A DNA stretch of 64,000 nt from NORP240 sp046047495 (GTDB lineage: Bacteria; Pseudomonadota; Gammaproteobacteria; Pseudomonadales; Pseudohongiellaceae). Shown here piece after piece: positions 16,689-26,439 of this stretch. The stretch is taken from the NCBI GenBank assembly GCA_046047495.1, contig JBJOHV010000046.1:1-64000 (forward strand), read 5' to 3'. A model generated the notes under the pieces. The model did not search any database. It worked only from the letters and a program-made list of their open reading frames with translations, and was not told the origin of the DNA. The stretch's first letter is position 1, and each line of letters begins with the position of its first letter. Position numbers and translations under genes: made by a program.

Positions 16689-18278
16689 TCAGGGCCGATG
16701 GCCGGGCCCGTAAAGAATGCGACCCGGCCGGGCGCCGGTGTGCCGGCCCTCCGCCACCACCACCTGGCCGTTGACCAGCACCGTGTCCATGCCCACCGCG
16801 TATTGGTGAGGATTCTCGAAGGTGGCCCGGTCGGCCACCGTGTCGGGATCGAACACGGCGATGTCGGCGTAGTAACCTTCCCGCAGCAGGCCCCGGTCGC
16901 GGATGTTCAGGCGCTGGGCACTGAGGCTGGTCATCTTGCGCACCGCCTCTTCCAACGAGATCACCTGACGCTCCCGCACATAATGCCCCAGTACCCGGGC
17001 GAAGGTGCCGTACTGGCGCGGGTGGGGTGCGCCCACACCGAACACACCAAGGGGGCCGTCGGAGCCGATGGCGGTGGCCGGGTGCTGCAGGATGCGCACG
17101 ATGTCGCTGTCATCGATGGCATGGTAAACCGCAGTGGCGCCGCCGCCGTTGACGATCTCCATCACCACCTCGGCGGCGTTCTCCGGTGTGGGGTCCATGC
17201 CCCGTTCCTCACTGAGCTGGGCCAGGTTTTTGCCGTCCATGGACGGGTCCCAGGTGTTGAGTGATATGAATACGTTCTTCGGATCGCCGCCGCCGCGGTC
17301 AAAGAGGATCTTGTTGACGATCTCCTGCTTGATGGGCACCCGGGTCTCGGGGTTGTTGATGCGGGCGATGAGTTGTTCCTCACCTCCTTCCTGGGCCCAT
17401 TGGGGGATCAGGGCGGTGATGCCGGTCTGGGAGGCGGTGTAGGGGTACTGGTCGATGGTGACATCGATGCCCCGGGCCCGGGCCTCGTCCACCAGGCGCA
17501 GGGAGTCCACGCTGTCACCCCAGTTCTCCTTGCCGATCACCTTGTGGTGGGTGATCTGCACGGGAATGCCCGCCTGCTCGCCGATGGCGATGGTTTCCCG
17601 CACCGAGTCCACTAAATAGTCGGCTTCCTCCCGCATGTGGGAGATGTAGATGCCGCCGTGCTGCGCCGCCACCCTGGACAGGGCCACGATTTCCTCCGTG
17701 GGGGTGAAGCTGCCCGGCACGTAGAACAGGCCGGTGGAAACGCCCAGGGCGCCCTCGGTCATGGCCTGGTCGATCATCTGTTCCATGCGCTGCAGTTCGG
17801 CGGATGTTGCGTCGCGATCCTCCGCGCCGATCACCCGGCCGCGCACAGTGCCCTGCCCGACGAAGATGCCCCAGTTGGTGCTGATGCCCAGGGACTCGAT
17901 CTCTCGCAAATGCTCGCCCACGGGAAACGGTGAGCTGCCGTCATTGCCTTCGGTGAGGGTGGTGACTCCCTGCAGCAGGGCACTGTCGGCGGTGGGCACA
18001 TCGAAGATGCCCCGCAGGGCATGGGTGTGGGGGTCGATGAAGCCGGGTGTGACCACCAGGCCGTCAGCGTCGATCACCTGGCGGCCCTGGGCACCGTCGA
18101 GATCCCCGATGGCAGTGATGCGCTCGCCGTCGATGCCCACATCGGCGTAAATCCAGGGATTGCCGCTGCCGTCGATGACCCGGCCGCCCCGGATCAGGAT
18201 GTCGAAGGTCTGGGCCAGCAGTGGCGGCGACAGCATACTGCCCAGCAAAAGGGTCAACAGCACAAACGGTCGGAACAT
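16689..18278 (-). CDS. Exported N-acyl-D-amino-acid deacylase (amidohydrolase)
   Basis: 529 residues. A signal peptide (MFRPFVLLTLLLGSM...PPLLAQ) is followed by the amidohydrolase core: DILIRGGRVIDGSGNP at the start, PGFIDPHTHALRGIF with the metal-binding HxH, later ISHMREEADY, ITHHK and the Asp of AIGSDGPLG. The overall pattern fits the D-aminoacylase/N-acyl-D-glutamate deacylase subfamily, which frees D-amino acids from N-acyl forms. Export suggests action on cell-wall or environmental compounds. GGGAG lies before the ATG. Confidence 0.88.
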   Translation of the reverse strand: MFRPFVLLTLLLGSMLSPPLLAQTFDILIRGGRVIDGSGNPWIYADVGIDGERITAIGDLDGAQGRQVIDADGLVVTPGFIDPHTHALRGIFDVPTADSALLQGVTTLTEGNDGSSPFPVGEHLREIESLGISTNWGIFVGQGTVRGRVIGAEDRDATSAELQRMEQMIDQAMTEGALGVSTGLFYVPGSFTPTEEIVALSRVAAQHGGIYISHMREEADYLVDSVRETIAIGEQAGIPVQITHHKVIGKENWGDSVDSLRLVDEARARGIDVTIDQYPYTASQTGITALIPQWAQEGGEEQLIARINNPETRVPIKQEIVNKILFDRGGGDPKNVFISLNTWDPSMDGKNLAQLSEERGMDPTPENAAEVVMEIVNGGGATAVYHAIDDSDIVRILQHPATAIGSDGPLGVFGVGAPHPRQYGTFARVLGHYVRERQVISLEEAVRKMTSLSAQRLNIRDRGLLREGYYADIAVFDPDTVADRATFENPHQYAVGMDTVLVNGQVVVAEGRHTGARPGRILYGPGHRP

Positions 18279-18343
18279 GGTGAATACTCCCGCGAACGAT
18301 CAACTGACGATGGGCAACCTTAGCACAGGCGCCGGGGGTCAGG

Positions 18344-19297
18344 TCAGCGGCTGATCATCCACACCTGATGAATCTTGGGATTGCGGGCAAAGTCCCTGTC
18401 GATGCTGTTGGCCGTCCAATCCTCCAGTTTGAAGCGGGACAGTTGCTCCCGGTCCAGCTTGAAGCGCCGGTGGTTGGTGGAGAAGATCAGCAGGCCGTCC
18501 TGCTCCAGCATGCGCAGGGAATTCTTGATGAGCTCCACATGGTCCCGCTGGATGTCCAGCACGTTGTCCGTGCGTTTTGAATTGGAGAACGTCGGCGGGT
18601 CGAGAAAAATCAGGTCGAAGCGATCCTTGCTGTTGCGCAGGTAGTGGATGCAATCCTTCTGGATCAGGCGGTGACGGTTCTGGTCCAGGGCATTGAGCTG
18701 GAAGTTGCGCCGCGCCCAGTCCAGATAGGTGTTGGACAGGTCCACGCTGAGGGAGGAGCGTGCGCCGCCGAGGGCCGCCTGCACGGTGGCGGTGGCGGTG
18801 TAGCAGAACAGGTTGAGAAAGCGCTTGTCGGCGGCCTGCTCATGGATGAAGCGGCGCACCGGACGATGGTCCAGGAACACGCCGCTGTCCAGGTAGCGCT
18901 CCAGATTGATCCAGTAGCGGGCCGGGCCTTCGGTCACCACAAAGTCATGGCCCTGGGCATCCAGCGCCTGGTACTGGGCCTTGCCCTTTTGACGCTGGCG
19001 GGTCTTCAGCACCAGATGATCATCCCGGGTCTTGAGCACATGGCGCACGGCGGCGAGGGCCTGCTCACGATGCAGCAGCACTTTCTCTTCCGGCACCGAG
19101 GCCGGCGCCTGGTATTCCTGCAGATGCACCCGCTCGCCGTACACGTCGATGGCGAAGGCGAACTCCGGCATGTCGGCGTCGTACAGGCGGTAGCAGCTGT
19201 GACCCTGTTGGGCCGCCCACTTGCCGATGGTACGCAGGTTTTTTTCCAGACGGTTGGCCAGCATCTGGGCGCCGGGGTCGAGTGTGGGGTTGTTCAT
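18344..19297 (-). CDS. rlmK: Stand-alone RlmK-type 23S rRNA methyltransferase
   Basis: 317 residues aligning by motif to the C-terminal half of E. coli RlmKL, the enzyme that makes m7G2069 in 23S rRNA. Visible blocks are NRLEKNLRTIGKWA, CYRLYDADMPEF, the SAM-binding NLFCYTATATVQAAL at 162-176 and catalytic DPPTFSNSK at 233-241. In E. coli this domain is fused behind an RlmL domain that makes m2G2445; here there is no THUMP/RlmL part and the ATG is followed directly by the K-domain start. Length fits a complete single-domain enzyme, not a truncated fusion. Whether an rlmL gene lies elsewhere cannot be seen. Confidence 0.85.
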   Translation of the reverse strand: MNNPTLDPGAQMLANRLEKNLRTIGKWAAQQGHSCYRLYDADMPEFAFAIDVYGERVHLQEYQAPASVPEEKVLLHREQALAAVRHVLKTRDDHLVLKTRQRQKGKAQYQALDAQGHDFVVTEGPARYWINLERYLDSGVFLDHRPVRRFIHEQAADKRFLNLFCYTATATVQAALGGARSSLSVDLSNTYLDWARRNFQLNALDQNRHRLIQKDCIHYLRNSKDRFDLIFLDPPTFSNSKRTDNVLDIQRDHVELIKNSLRMLEQDGLLIFSTNHRRFKLDREQLSRFKLEDWTANSIDRDFARNPKIHQVWMISR

Positions 19298-19444
19298 GTG
19301 GACCGTCTTTCAATCGAAGTCACTGTGGGTATCGGCCCGAAGTCAAATGCTAGGATCAGATCAATCAAGTTGGTGTTGCAAAAAACCAACCCCGCTGATA
19401 GCTTAAACCACGAACTCTAACTAAAACTATAATTGAGGTTCGTT

Positions 19445-22400
19445 ATGTCAGCATGTAGTAAAGCGCAACACCAGCCCGCATTCGTCACCAATCTCCTTTC
19501 CTCCGCAATCGCGCTCGCATTATTAGGAGGTGCCGGTCAAACCCTGGCTCAAACCACCGACGTGGAAGAAGTCTTGGTAACCGGCTCCTATATCCGTCGT
19601 TCAGAAGGGATCATCGCTGCATCTCCCCTGACCTCATTCACGGCTGACGACATTGAAGGGCAGGGAACGGTGAATATGGCTCAGGTCGTGCAGAACCTGA
19701 CCTTCAACAATGGCACAGCCGTCACCAATTCCATTCAGGGTGTCGTCAACACCGTATCCAATTTCAATCTGCGTGGACTTGGGCCGCGGGCCACTCTGAC
19801 CTTGATTGATGGTAAGCGCGTCGCGTCAGACAATGTGCAGACCATGCTTCCGGCCTCCGCGCTTCAGCGCATGGAGATCGTGACCGACGGCGCAGCCGCC
19901 CTGTACGGTACGGATGCAGTGGCCGGGGTCGTCAACTTGATTCCCTATCAATCCTTCGACGGATTTGAAGTGGAAATCTTCAATGAGGGGGACAGCCGCG
20001 GAGACTATGGCCGCACGGAAGCCTCTTTTTTGGGAGGCAGAAGCTTTGGCGGTGTTGATATTGTCATGGCTGGCTCCCATGTTGACTCCTTGACTCTGGC
20101 ATGGAATGAGCGCCCTGAGTATGTCCGCGCCGGCCTTACCCACAACGGTGGCGGAAACCCGGGTAATTATCTTGTCCCCCAGCGTGATGCCAACGGTAAC
20201 TTCACTGGCAAATCCGCTGCCCGTCCCGACCCAAACTGCGGGCGGGAAACCGAGGCCGATCAAGTCTCCCCGGGCAACAACCCCTGGGGCAATCTGCTGG
20301 GGACTCGCTGTTTCATGAGCTTTGGCGACACCCGGGATTTTCAACCCGCGTACCAGACCTCCGCCCTGTACAGCAATCTCAATTGGGAGGTGAACGAAGA
20401 CGTCACCTTCCATTCGCAGATAATCTGGAACCGCCAGCGCGTCCAGAATCGCAACAATCCCAGCAACCCGGGCGCGCGATCCGAAGCACTCGCGGTGGTC
20501 AGGGGCGAGCTCCCCGGCAATACATTCCGGGCGAAAACGCCCGCGGGCCAGGAGTTATTCGCAGAACCCCGGCGCGATGCCAGCGGGGCACTCGTGCTGG
20601 ATGGCTATGGGCGTCCGTTGCCGCTGCGTGACGCCTCGGGCAAAGTTGTATTTGCCAATAACCGCTTCGCCCCTATCGGCAGCGATCCTATGGGTGGCGT
20701 GCCATTCTACGAAGATGTGACCATCATCGGCGGACAATGGGTGCCCTTCAACAGATCCGAAACAAATACCGTTCCGGCCTTTATGCAGCAGTTTGACAAC
20801 CACTCAATGTCCACCAACGACCGGCGCACTGTGCGATTCTCAACCGGTGTCGATTTCGCAGTGCCGTTTTTGGAAGGTTGGGAAGGCAGTGCGGACTATA
20901 CCTATGGTCTGCAGAATGATCGCAGCCCGGTAACCCAGCAATTCAGTCTCAGCGCCGTCAATCAAGGCCTCAATTGCGATGTCATCAACGATGTCGACAG
21001 TTGCTACAACCCCTTCGGCGCGGTGGATCCGCGATTCAGAACGCCACAGCACGTGGCGGATTCGATCTTCAGACAGGACAAGCTCGACAATGAGACCGAG
21101 TTGCAGACCTACGACCTGATCTTGAACGGCACGGTGCCACTGGGTGGATTCGAATTGCCCGGGGGTGAAATTTCGATGGCGGCCGGCTATCAGCGCAGGG
21201 AGGAAAAAGATGCGGCTGGGCCCACGCGAACTTCGATCCTCGACGATCAACTCATCGGCTCGCAGGTGCTGCCACGCACCCAGAGTCGGTCCAGTGATTC
21301 CTGGTTCGCAGAGTTTGCCATCCCGGTGCTGGAAAATCTGGAACTGAGTGCCGCGGTACGTGACGAGAGTTTCAGTACCGGCCAGAGCGCCGTGGTGGAC
21401 AAGTTTGGCTTTGTCTACGCCGCCACCGACTGGTTGGCTGTGCGGGCGACCATGGGAGAGGCCTTCATTGTGCCCACACTGTCTCAGCTGGATTCGCCGG
21501 AAATATGCGGTCTTTCCAATGTGACTGATCCGTTTTCCACATTCCAGGGATTCATCACCTCTTGCCGAGCGGGAAATCCCGATCTGAAGTCTGAATCTTC
21601 CGACAGCCTTTCTGCCGGTATCGATCTCACCCTGATGGAGGATCTCACCTGGTCCCTCACCTGGAGTGAGACCGACTTTAAAGACCGCATCGTGAGCACT
21701 ACCACCGAGGATATTCTGCGTTCGGACTATCGCAATTTTCAGGCTGCCACCGGCTTCGCGCCTTCTGCCACAAACCCGTTTCCATCGCCTGCACAGATTC
21801 AGGCCTGGATCAACAACCCGCTTTCGGACAAGCGGGTCGTGCGAAATGCAGCGGACGTCACGGTGCCTGATCGATTACTGCAGAGTGACTCCAATGCGTC
21901 GACCATGCTGGTTCGCGCCTGGGACACCCAGATCGATTATGGCTTCTCTTTGGATGATGTCGGTTTGAATGGTTGGGGCGATATCGCGATGCAGCTACAG
22001 GGCACGTATGTGGACACCTACCTGTTCCAGTTATTGCAAGATGGTCCCGTGCGTGAGGCGGTGGGCAACCAGAACAATCCCTTTGGTGCGGTGCCCACCA
22101 TTCCGCAGATCCGGGCGAACCTGCGCATCAATTGGATGAAAGGCAATCACCTAGTGAGCGCGACAACACGCTATGTCGATGATGTGAAGTTCGACGCCAG
22201 TGAGTTCAGCTTCCAGGCGGGTTTCCCGGGCGCCCAATGGGGTGGTCCCAATACCGTGCTGAATGCCTGGACACAGTTGGATATGTTCTATTCCTATCGG
22301 GGCTATGAGGCGCTTGGTGGAGAATTTGCCTTCTCCCTCGGTGCCCGTAACCTCACGGACAGAATGCCGCAAAAGACGGGCATGATCGCTGGTGTGGCCG

Positions 22401-22462
22401 CGGAGACCCAGGATGTATTGGGCCGGGTCGTCTACGCCAGAGTGAACTTCAGCTTCCGCTAA
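19445..22462 (+). CDS. Large TonB-dependent receptor
   Basis: 1005 residues. The ATG at 19445 follows TTGAGG and gives a signal peptide ending AGQTLAQ; the in-frame TTG at 19433 lies in the ribosome site and is rejected. The N-terminus shows the TonB-box and plug motifs (VEEVLVTGSYIRRSEG, NFNLRGLGPRATLTLIDGKR, MEIVTDGAAALYGTDAVAGVVNL). The length and the 'GSYIRR' entry fit the large receptors common in Sphingomonas/Caulobacter-like and marine gammaproteobacteria. It ends VNFSFR, so the last residue is not the usual aromatic. The next gene encodes a quinoprotein 175 bases away. Ligand unknown. Confidence 0.9.
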   Translation: MSACSKAQHQPAFVTNLLSSAIALALLGGAGQTLAQTTDVEEVLVTGSYIRRSEGIIAASPLTSFTADDIEGQGTVNMAQVVQNLTFNNGTAVTNSIQGVVNTVSNFNLRGLGPRATLTLIDGKRVASDNVQTMLPASALQRMEIVTDGAAALYGTDAVAGVVNLIPYQSFDGFEVEIFNEGDSRGDYGRTEASFLGGRSFGGVDIVMAGSHVDSLTLAWNERPEYVRAGLTHNGGGNPGNYLVPQRDANGNFTGKSAARPDPNCGRETEADQVSPGNNPWGNLLGTRCFMSFGDTRDFQPAYQTSALYSNLNWEVNEDVTFHSQIIWNRQRVQNRNNPSNPGARSEALAVVRGELPGNTFRAKTPAGQELFAEPRRDASGALVLDGYGRPLPLRDASGKVVFANNRFAPIGSDPMGGVPFYEDVTIIGGQWVPFNRSETNTVPAFMQQFDNHSMSTNDRRTVRFSTGVDFAVPFLEGWEGSADYTYGLQNDRSPVTQQFSLSAVNQGLNCDVINDVDSCYNPFGAVDPRFRTPQHVADSIFRQDKLDNETELQTYDLILNGTVPLGGFELPGGEISMAAGYQRREEKDAAGPTRTSILDDQLIGSQVLPRTQSRSSDSWFAEFAIPVLENLELSAAVRDESFSTGQSAVVDKFGFVYAATDWLAVRATMGEAFIVPTLSQLDSPEICGLSNVTDPFSTFQGFITSCRAGNPDLKSESSDSLSAGIDLTLMEDLTWSLTWSETDFKDRIVSTTTEDILRSDYRNFQAATGFAPSATNPFPSPAQIQAWINNPLSDKRVVRNAADVTVPDRLLQSDSNASTMLVRAWDTQIDYGFSLDDVGLNGWGDIAMQLQGTYVDTYLFQLLQDGPVREAVGNQNNPFGAVPTIPQIRANLRINWMKGNHLVSATTRYVDDVKFDASEFSFQAGFPGAQWGGPNTVLNAWTQLDMFYSYRGYEALGGEFAFSLGARNLTDRMPQKTGMIAGVAAETQDVLGRVVYARVNFSFR

Positions 22463-22482
22463 GCTGAAAAGAAAACCATTGG

Positions 22483-22522
22483 GGGGCGGGGATAAATTGA
22501 TTGATCAATTTGTCCCCGCCCC
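22483..22522. repeat. 19-bp-arm GGGGCGGGGA palindrome
   Basis: Arms GGGGCGGGGATAAATTGAT and its near-complement ATCAATTTGTCCCCGCCCC pair at 18 of 19 positions (one T/G) around a 2-base centre. It lies 20 bases after the receptor stop. The GC-rich base and AT-rich tip are the reverse of a usual terminator stem but match the other GGGG-headed palindromes of this window. Confidence 0.7.
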
Positions 22523-22637
22523 TCACCAGTTCTTTCCATTCCCTGTATCCGTGTCGGGTCCTACCCACACATGAGGTTCGTCAGGGCGCATCGGTCTGCG
22601 GCAGGATGGCAACGAGCCCCGTGAAGAGGATAAAACC

Positions 22638-24797
22638 ATGCAGACTCCCCGCACGCCCTCGATCGTCTCCCGCCAGTCCCGATTGTTGACTCTGGGCTTC
22701 ATCCTCGCAGGTATGTCGCTGCCGGCCCAGGCCCAGCGCCTGCCCGGCACGGAAAACGGCGAGTGGCGTTACATCAACGGTGATATCGGCAGCACCAAGT
22801 CCTCGCCCCTGGATCAGATCAACCGCAGCAATTTCGCCGAGTTGGAACAGGCCTGGCTGTGGCGCAGCGACAACTTCGGCCCCAACCTGGATTACTTCTC
22901 CCGCTCCACCCCCATCTATGTGGACGGCATCCTTTACACGGTAGCCACGCCAAGGCGTCAGGTGGTGGCCATCGATCCTGCCACCGGGGAAACCCTGTGG
23001 ACCTTCCGCGAACCGGAAACCATCCGCCACCAGCGCTCCCCCCGCCAGGCCTATGGCAAGGGGGTTTCCTATGCCGAGGTGAATGGCCGTGGCGTCATCT
23101 ATGTCACCAGCCCGGGGTTTTTCCTGTGGGCCCTGGATGCCAAGACCGGCCTGCCTCTGGAGAACTGGGGCACGGCCTTCCCCGTGGGTGGTTATCCCCG
23201 CACCGGGGTGATCGACCTCATCCCCCAGCTGCTGGATGGCTGGGGCCGCTGGGAGGAGTACGTGGTGGCCGGCGGCACTTATGATCCGGACTACGGCATT
23301 CCCCGGGAGCTGGGCATGGTCACCGCCTCGGCACCGCCCATGGTGGTGAACGGCGTGGTGGTGGTGCTGATCGGCCACGAACCCAGTTACGGTCAGACCC
23401 GCATCGAAAACGTGCCAGGTGACATCATGGGCTTCGATGCCGCCACCGGTGAGTTCCTGTGGAAGTTCCACACCCTGCCGCGACCCGGCGAGGTGGGGCA
23501 CGAGACCTGGCTCAACGAGGCCTGGCGCTGGTCCGGCGACCTGTCCACCTGGGCGCCTGCCTCCGCCGACCCGGAGCTGGGCCTGGTGTATCTGGTGACC
23601 AATGCCTCCACCGTGGAGTCCTACACCGGCCACCGCCCCGGCGACAATCTGTTCGGCGGCAGCGTGCTGGCCCTGGATGTGAAAACCGGGCAGCGCCGCT
23701 GGCACTTCCAGATTCATCACAGTGATCAGTGGAATTACGATCTGCCCACCGCACCCATCCTGATGGACATCACCGTAGAGGGTCGCACCGTGCCGGCCCT
23801 GATTCAGAACACCAAGCAGGGCCTGGTGTTTGCCTTTGACCGCCGCACCGGCGAGCCCATCTGGCCCATCGAGGAGCGGCCGGTGATGCAGACCCAGGTG
23901 CCGGGCAACTACACCTCGCCCACCCAGCCTTATCCCACCTGGCCGGAGCCGGTGGACCCCATCGTGTGGAACGGCATCACCGAGGAGTTCGTCATCGATT
24001 ACACCCCGGAGCTCAAGCAGCGGGCTCTGGAGATTCTGGCCGACTACAACGTGGGCGGCCTCTACGTGCCGCGCCTGCCGGTGGAGCACGGCAATCCCTA
24101 CGTCAATAACATCGGTTGTATGGGGGGCGGCAACATCATCCCCCATCCGCCGGCCGCCGACCCGGACACCGGCATGATGTACAACTCCCACCGCCGCACC
24201 TGTTCGGCACCGGGATTCATGCGGCCGTCCAACGGCGTCGATGTGGACAACCCCACCTATCCCGAACCCGGTGCCGGCGGCGCCACTCCCAACCGCACCC
24301 CCACCACCGGCACCACGGTGGCGGCCTGGGTGCCGGCCCCCGGTGGCGGCGGCACACCCACCATCGACGGCCTGCGGCTGTACAAGCCCATGGACAACCA
24401 GCTCACCGCCTACAACATGAACGGCGGCGAGAAGGTGTGGTCGGTCCCGGTGGGGGAGACACCCGCCAACATTCGCAATCATCCCTTGTTGCAAGGTGTG
24501 GATGTGCCCAACACCGGTGGCGCCGGCTGGTCCATTCAAATGGTCATGGGGGACATCCTGGTTACCACCCGCGCCCTCAGCGAGGGCATGGCCCAGATGG
24601 AACCGGATGGCCCGCTGGAACTGCTGGCCCGGGACAAGTTCACCGGCGAAATCCTCGCCAGCGTGCCCCTGCCCGCGCCGGGCCAGTACGGCATGATGAC
24701 CTACATGCACAACGGCCGACAGTACATCGTGGTGCAGATCGGCAGTTCCAGAACTGAATTCCCAGGGGCGCTGGTGGCGTATCGGTTGCCGGATTGA
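22638..24797 (+). CDS. Periplasmic PQQ-binding-like beta-propeller protein (quinoprotein dehydrogenase type)
   Basis: 719 residues with a signal peptide (ending LPAQAQ) and an eight-bladed quinoprotein propeller. Repeated blades include VVAIDPATGETLWTFREPE, VLALDVKTGQRRWHFQIHHS and LVFAFDRRTGEPIWPIEE; the DQWNYDLPTAPILMDI block is a hallmark of PQQ dehydrogenases. A Gly/Pro/Thr-rich loop sits near residues 545-575. No haem motif is present, so electrons would go to a separate carrier. It resembles the glucose/alcohol dehydrogenase group; substrate is not predictable. It follows the large TonB receptor and may use the compound that receptor handles. Confidence 0.85.
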   Translation: MQTPRTPSIVSRQSRLLTLGFILAGMSLPAQAQRLPGTENGEWRYINGDIGSTKSSPLDQINRSNFAELEQAWLWRSDNFGPNLDYFSRSTPIYVDGILYTVATPRRQVVAIDPATGETLWTFREPETIRHQRSPRQAYGKGVSYAEVNGRGVIYVTSPGFFLWALDAKTGLPLENWGTAFPVGGYPRTGVIDLIPQLLDGWGRWEEYVVAGGTYDPDYGIPRELGMVTASAPPMVVNGVVVVLIGHEPSYGQTRIENVPGDIMGFDAATGEFLWKFHTLPRPGEVGHETWLNEAWRWSGDLSTWAPASADPELGLVYLVTNASTVESYTGHRPGDNLFGGSVLALDVKTGQRRWHFQIHHSDQWNYDLPTAPILMDITVEGRTVPALIQNTKQGLVFAFDRRTGEPIWPIEERPVMQTQVPGNYTSPTQPYPTWPEPVDPIVWNGITEEFVIDYTPELKQRALEILADYNVGGLYVPRLPVEHGNPYVNNIGCMGGGNIIPHPPAADPDTGMMYNSHRRTCSAPGFMRPSNGVDVDNPTYPEPGAGGATPNRTPTTGTTVAAWVPAPGGGGTPTIDGLRLYKPMDNQLTAYNMNGGEKVWSVPVGETPANIRNHPLLQGVDVPNTGGAGWSIQMVMGDILVTTRALSEGMAQMEPDGPLELLARDKFTGEILASVPLPAPGQYGMMTYMHNGRQYIVVQIGSSRTEFPGALVAYRLPD

Positions 24798-24872
24798 GGA
24801 GTAGCACCGGTGGGCTAAGTGCTCCTCGCCACGCCGCCATGGCCGGTGTGTGCTCCTGCAAAACAAGCATAC

Positions 24873-25157
24873 ATGCCATCCCTGGAAATAACCTGGGCCC
24901 AGCGCCTGACGCGGGCGTTCTGCATACCCCAGGGCGCCCTCTCCTGATGCTACGCATCGATTCACGTTGTCGACATTGAAACGGGTGAGAGGTGTCAGGG
25001 TCCGGTGCGGATCATTGCCTGCATCGAAGATCCGGTGGTGATCCAACAGATCCTGGATCACTTTGCCTCGAGAGAGACGACTGATCAGCAGGCTCTTGGC
25101 TCGTCAAGGCTACCAGAGCGGACGATTCGCTGGAGATTTCGGTTGAAGTTCTGCTGA
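24873..25157 (+). pseudogene. IS91-type transposase remnant (C-terminus)
   Basis: One frame gives SLEITWAQRLTRAF, then an in-frame stop, then DIETGERCQGPVRIIACIED and PVVIQQILDHFASRE. These are the conserved C-terminal blocks of IS91-family transposases (TWAQRLKRVF-x-IDIETC--CGGxVRIIACIEDPxVIxxILxHL). About 15 unrelated codons with a stop separate the two blocks, and the zinc-site Cys residues are partly lost. The catalytic N-terminal region is absent. No element ends were identified. Confidence 0.75.
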
Positions 25158-25224
25158 TTGAGGAGCTCGATCCGGCAATCTGGGCAACATCTCCCTAAAG
25201 AGATACCTTTTATCCTTTCTATGC

Positions 25225-25530
25225 AAGGCTCTGGCGCTACCGGCGGTGTATCTCGCGGCGGCGCCCAAGAGCAATGCCGCGTATTCGGCCTACTGCGAAG
25301 TGAAGGGTTCCCTGAGTGAACACGGCTCATTGGAAGTCCCGGTGCACCTGCGCAACGCGCCGACCAATCTGGCTGAAGACATGGGTCATGGCGAGGAGTA
25401 TCGTTATGCGCACGATGAAGCCCATGCGGAGCAGGGCGGTTATGCCGCCGGTGAGATTTACCTGCCGGAAAGAGGTCCAGGATGAGCGGTTCTATCATCC
25501 GAAGGATGCTAACCTGGCCCTCATTACGTT
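25225..25530 (+). pseudogene. rarA C-terminal remnant with frameshift
   Basis: One frame encodes VYLAAAPKSNAAYSAYCEVK, GSLEVPVHLRNAP and RYAHDEAHAEQGGYAAGEIY, which are hallmark C-terminal blocks of the replication-associated recombination ATPase RarA (MgsA). Near 25470 the match jumps to another frame (EVQDERFYHPKD, compare family ExxxERFYxP), so a one-base-type frameshift is present. The AAA+ domain is missing. It sits directly behind the IS91 remnant, so it is probably a fragment left by rearrangement rather than the genome's working rarA. Confidence 0.75.
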
Positions 25531-25551
25531 TTTTTATTCCGGGGTAAGCCT

Positions 25552-26439
25552 ATGACACCTGCCAAATCCAGCCCACTGCCTGCACTGATCATCGGTGCAG
25601 CACTCACCCTTGCTGTTTCTACGACCAACGCGGCCTGCGACTCCACCGGAGTCCAACTGCAGGTGCTCGGCTCCGGCGGACCAGGGGACTCCATGGGCCG
25701 TGCCTCTTCTGCCTATGTGCTGTGGGTGAATGGCGAGAGCAAGCTATTGATTGACGCGGGAAGCGGCAGCAAGAATCACTTTCACCAGTCCGGTGCCAAT
25801 ATGGACGAAATCGATCTGGTGGCGCTGAGTCACCTGCACCCTGATCATTCTGTGGAACTGCCAGCTATCCTGTGGCCCGGTGGGGGGACTTTCGATCTCG
25901 CGGGACCTGGTGGTAACGACGGGTTTCCATCCATCACCCGGTTTACCGAGTTGATGTTTGGCCCGGAGGGAGTCTACGAAGTTTTCCAGGGACGGGTGGA
26001 CATCAATGTCATTGAAGTGGATCCGTCACAGCGAAGCCAGGTCTGGCAGCAGGACGGTATTACTGTAACTGGCATGGGTGTTCCGCATGGCGATGTGCCC
26101 ACCATCGGCTATCGCGTGGAATACGGGGATCTAAGTATCGGTTTCAGCAGTGACCAGACTGCGGCAGATCCCGACTTTGTCGATTTCATTCACGGCGTCG
26201 ATACCCTGGTGATTCACATGGCGGCCAACGAGAATGCCAGCGGGGCTATCGCAGAACTCCATGCCACTCCCAGTGCCTGGGGACAAATGGCGGCGTCGGC
26301 CGAGGTGGGACAGGTGGTGGTGAGTCATATTTCCACATCAGATCCAGACGAGCTGCAAACCAATCTGGCCATTCTTGGTGAACACTACGACGGGCCAGTC
26401 GTCGTGTCGGAAGATATGCTGTGCATCGCGGTTAAATAA
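25552..26439 (+). CDS. Exported MBL-fold metallohydrolase
   Basis: 295 residues with a signal peptide (hydrophobic 10-22, cleavage near TTNAAC). The metallo-beta-lactamase signature is HLHPDH at 94-99, preceded by LLIDAGSGS, with further candidate ligands in GVPHGDVP, FSSDQT and VVSHIS. This arrangement resembles the RNase Z/arylsulfatase-like subgroup of the fold, but it is exported, which argues for a periplasmic hydrolase. The Cys of AACDS could allow lipidation, but the lipobox is poor. Substrate unknown. It lies between pseudogene fragments yet is intact, so it is probably functional. Confidence 0.8.
   Translation: MTPAKSSPLPALIIGAALTLAVSTTNAACDSTGVQLQVLGSGGPGDSMGRASSAYVLWVNGESKLLIDAGSGSKNHFHQSGANMDEIDLVALSHLHPDHSVELPAILWPGGGTFDLAGPGGNDGFPSITRFTELMFGPEGVYEVFQGRVDINVIEVDPSQRSQVWQQDGITVTGMGVPHGDVPTIGYRVEYGDLSIGFSSDQTAADPDFVDFIHGVDTLVIHMAANENASGAIAELHATPSAWGQMAASAEVGQVVVSHISTSDPDELQTNLAILGEHYDGPVVVSEDMLCIAVK

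Noticed and set aside
22581..25061. Long minus-strand open frame (over 800 codons) antisense to the quinoprotein gene
   Set aside because: It is the shadow of a high-GC gene: His/Gly/Gln-rich low-complexity translation, no family motifs, while the plus strand has a full quinoprotein with signal peptide.
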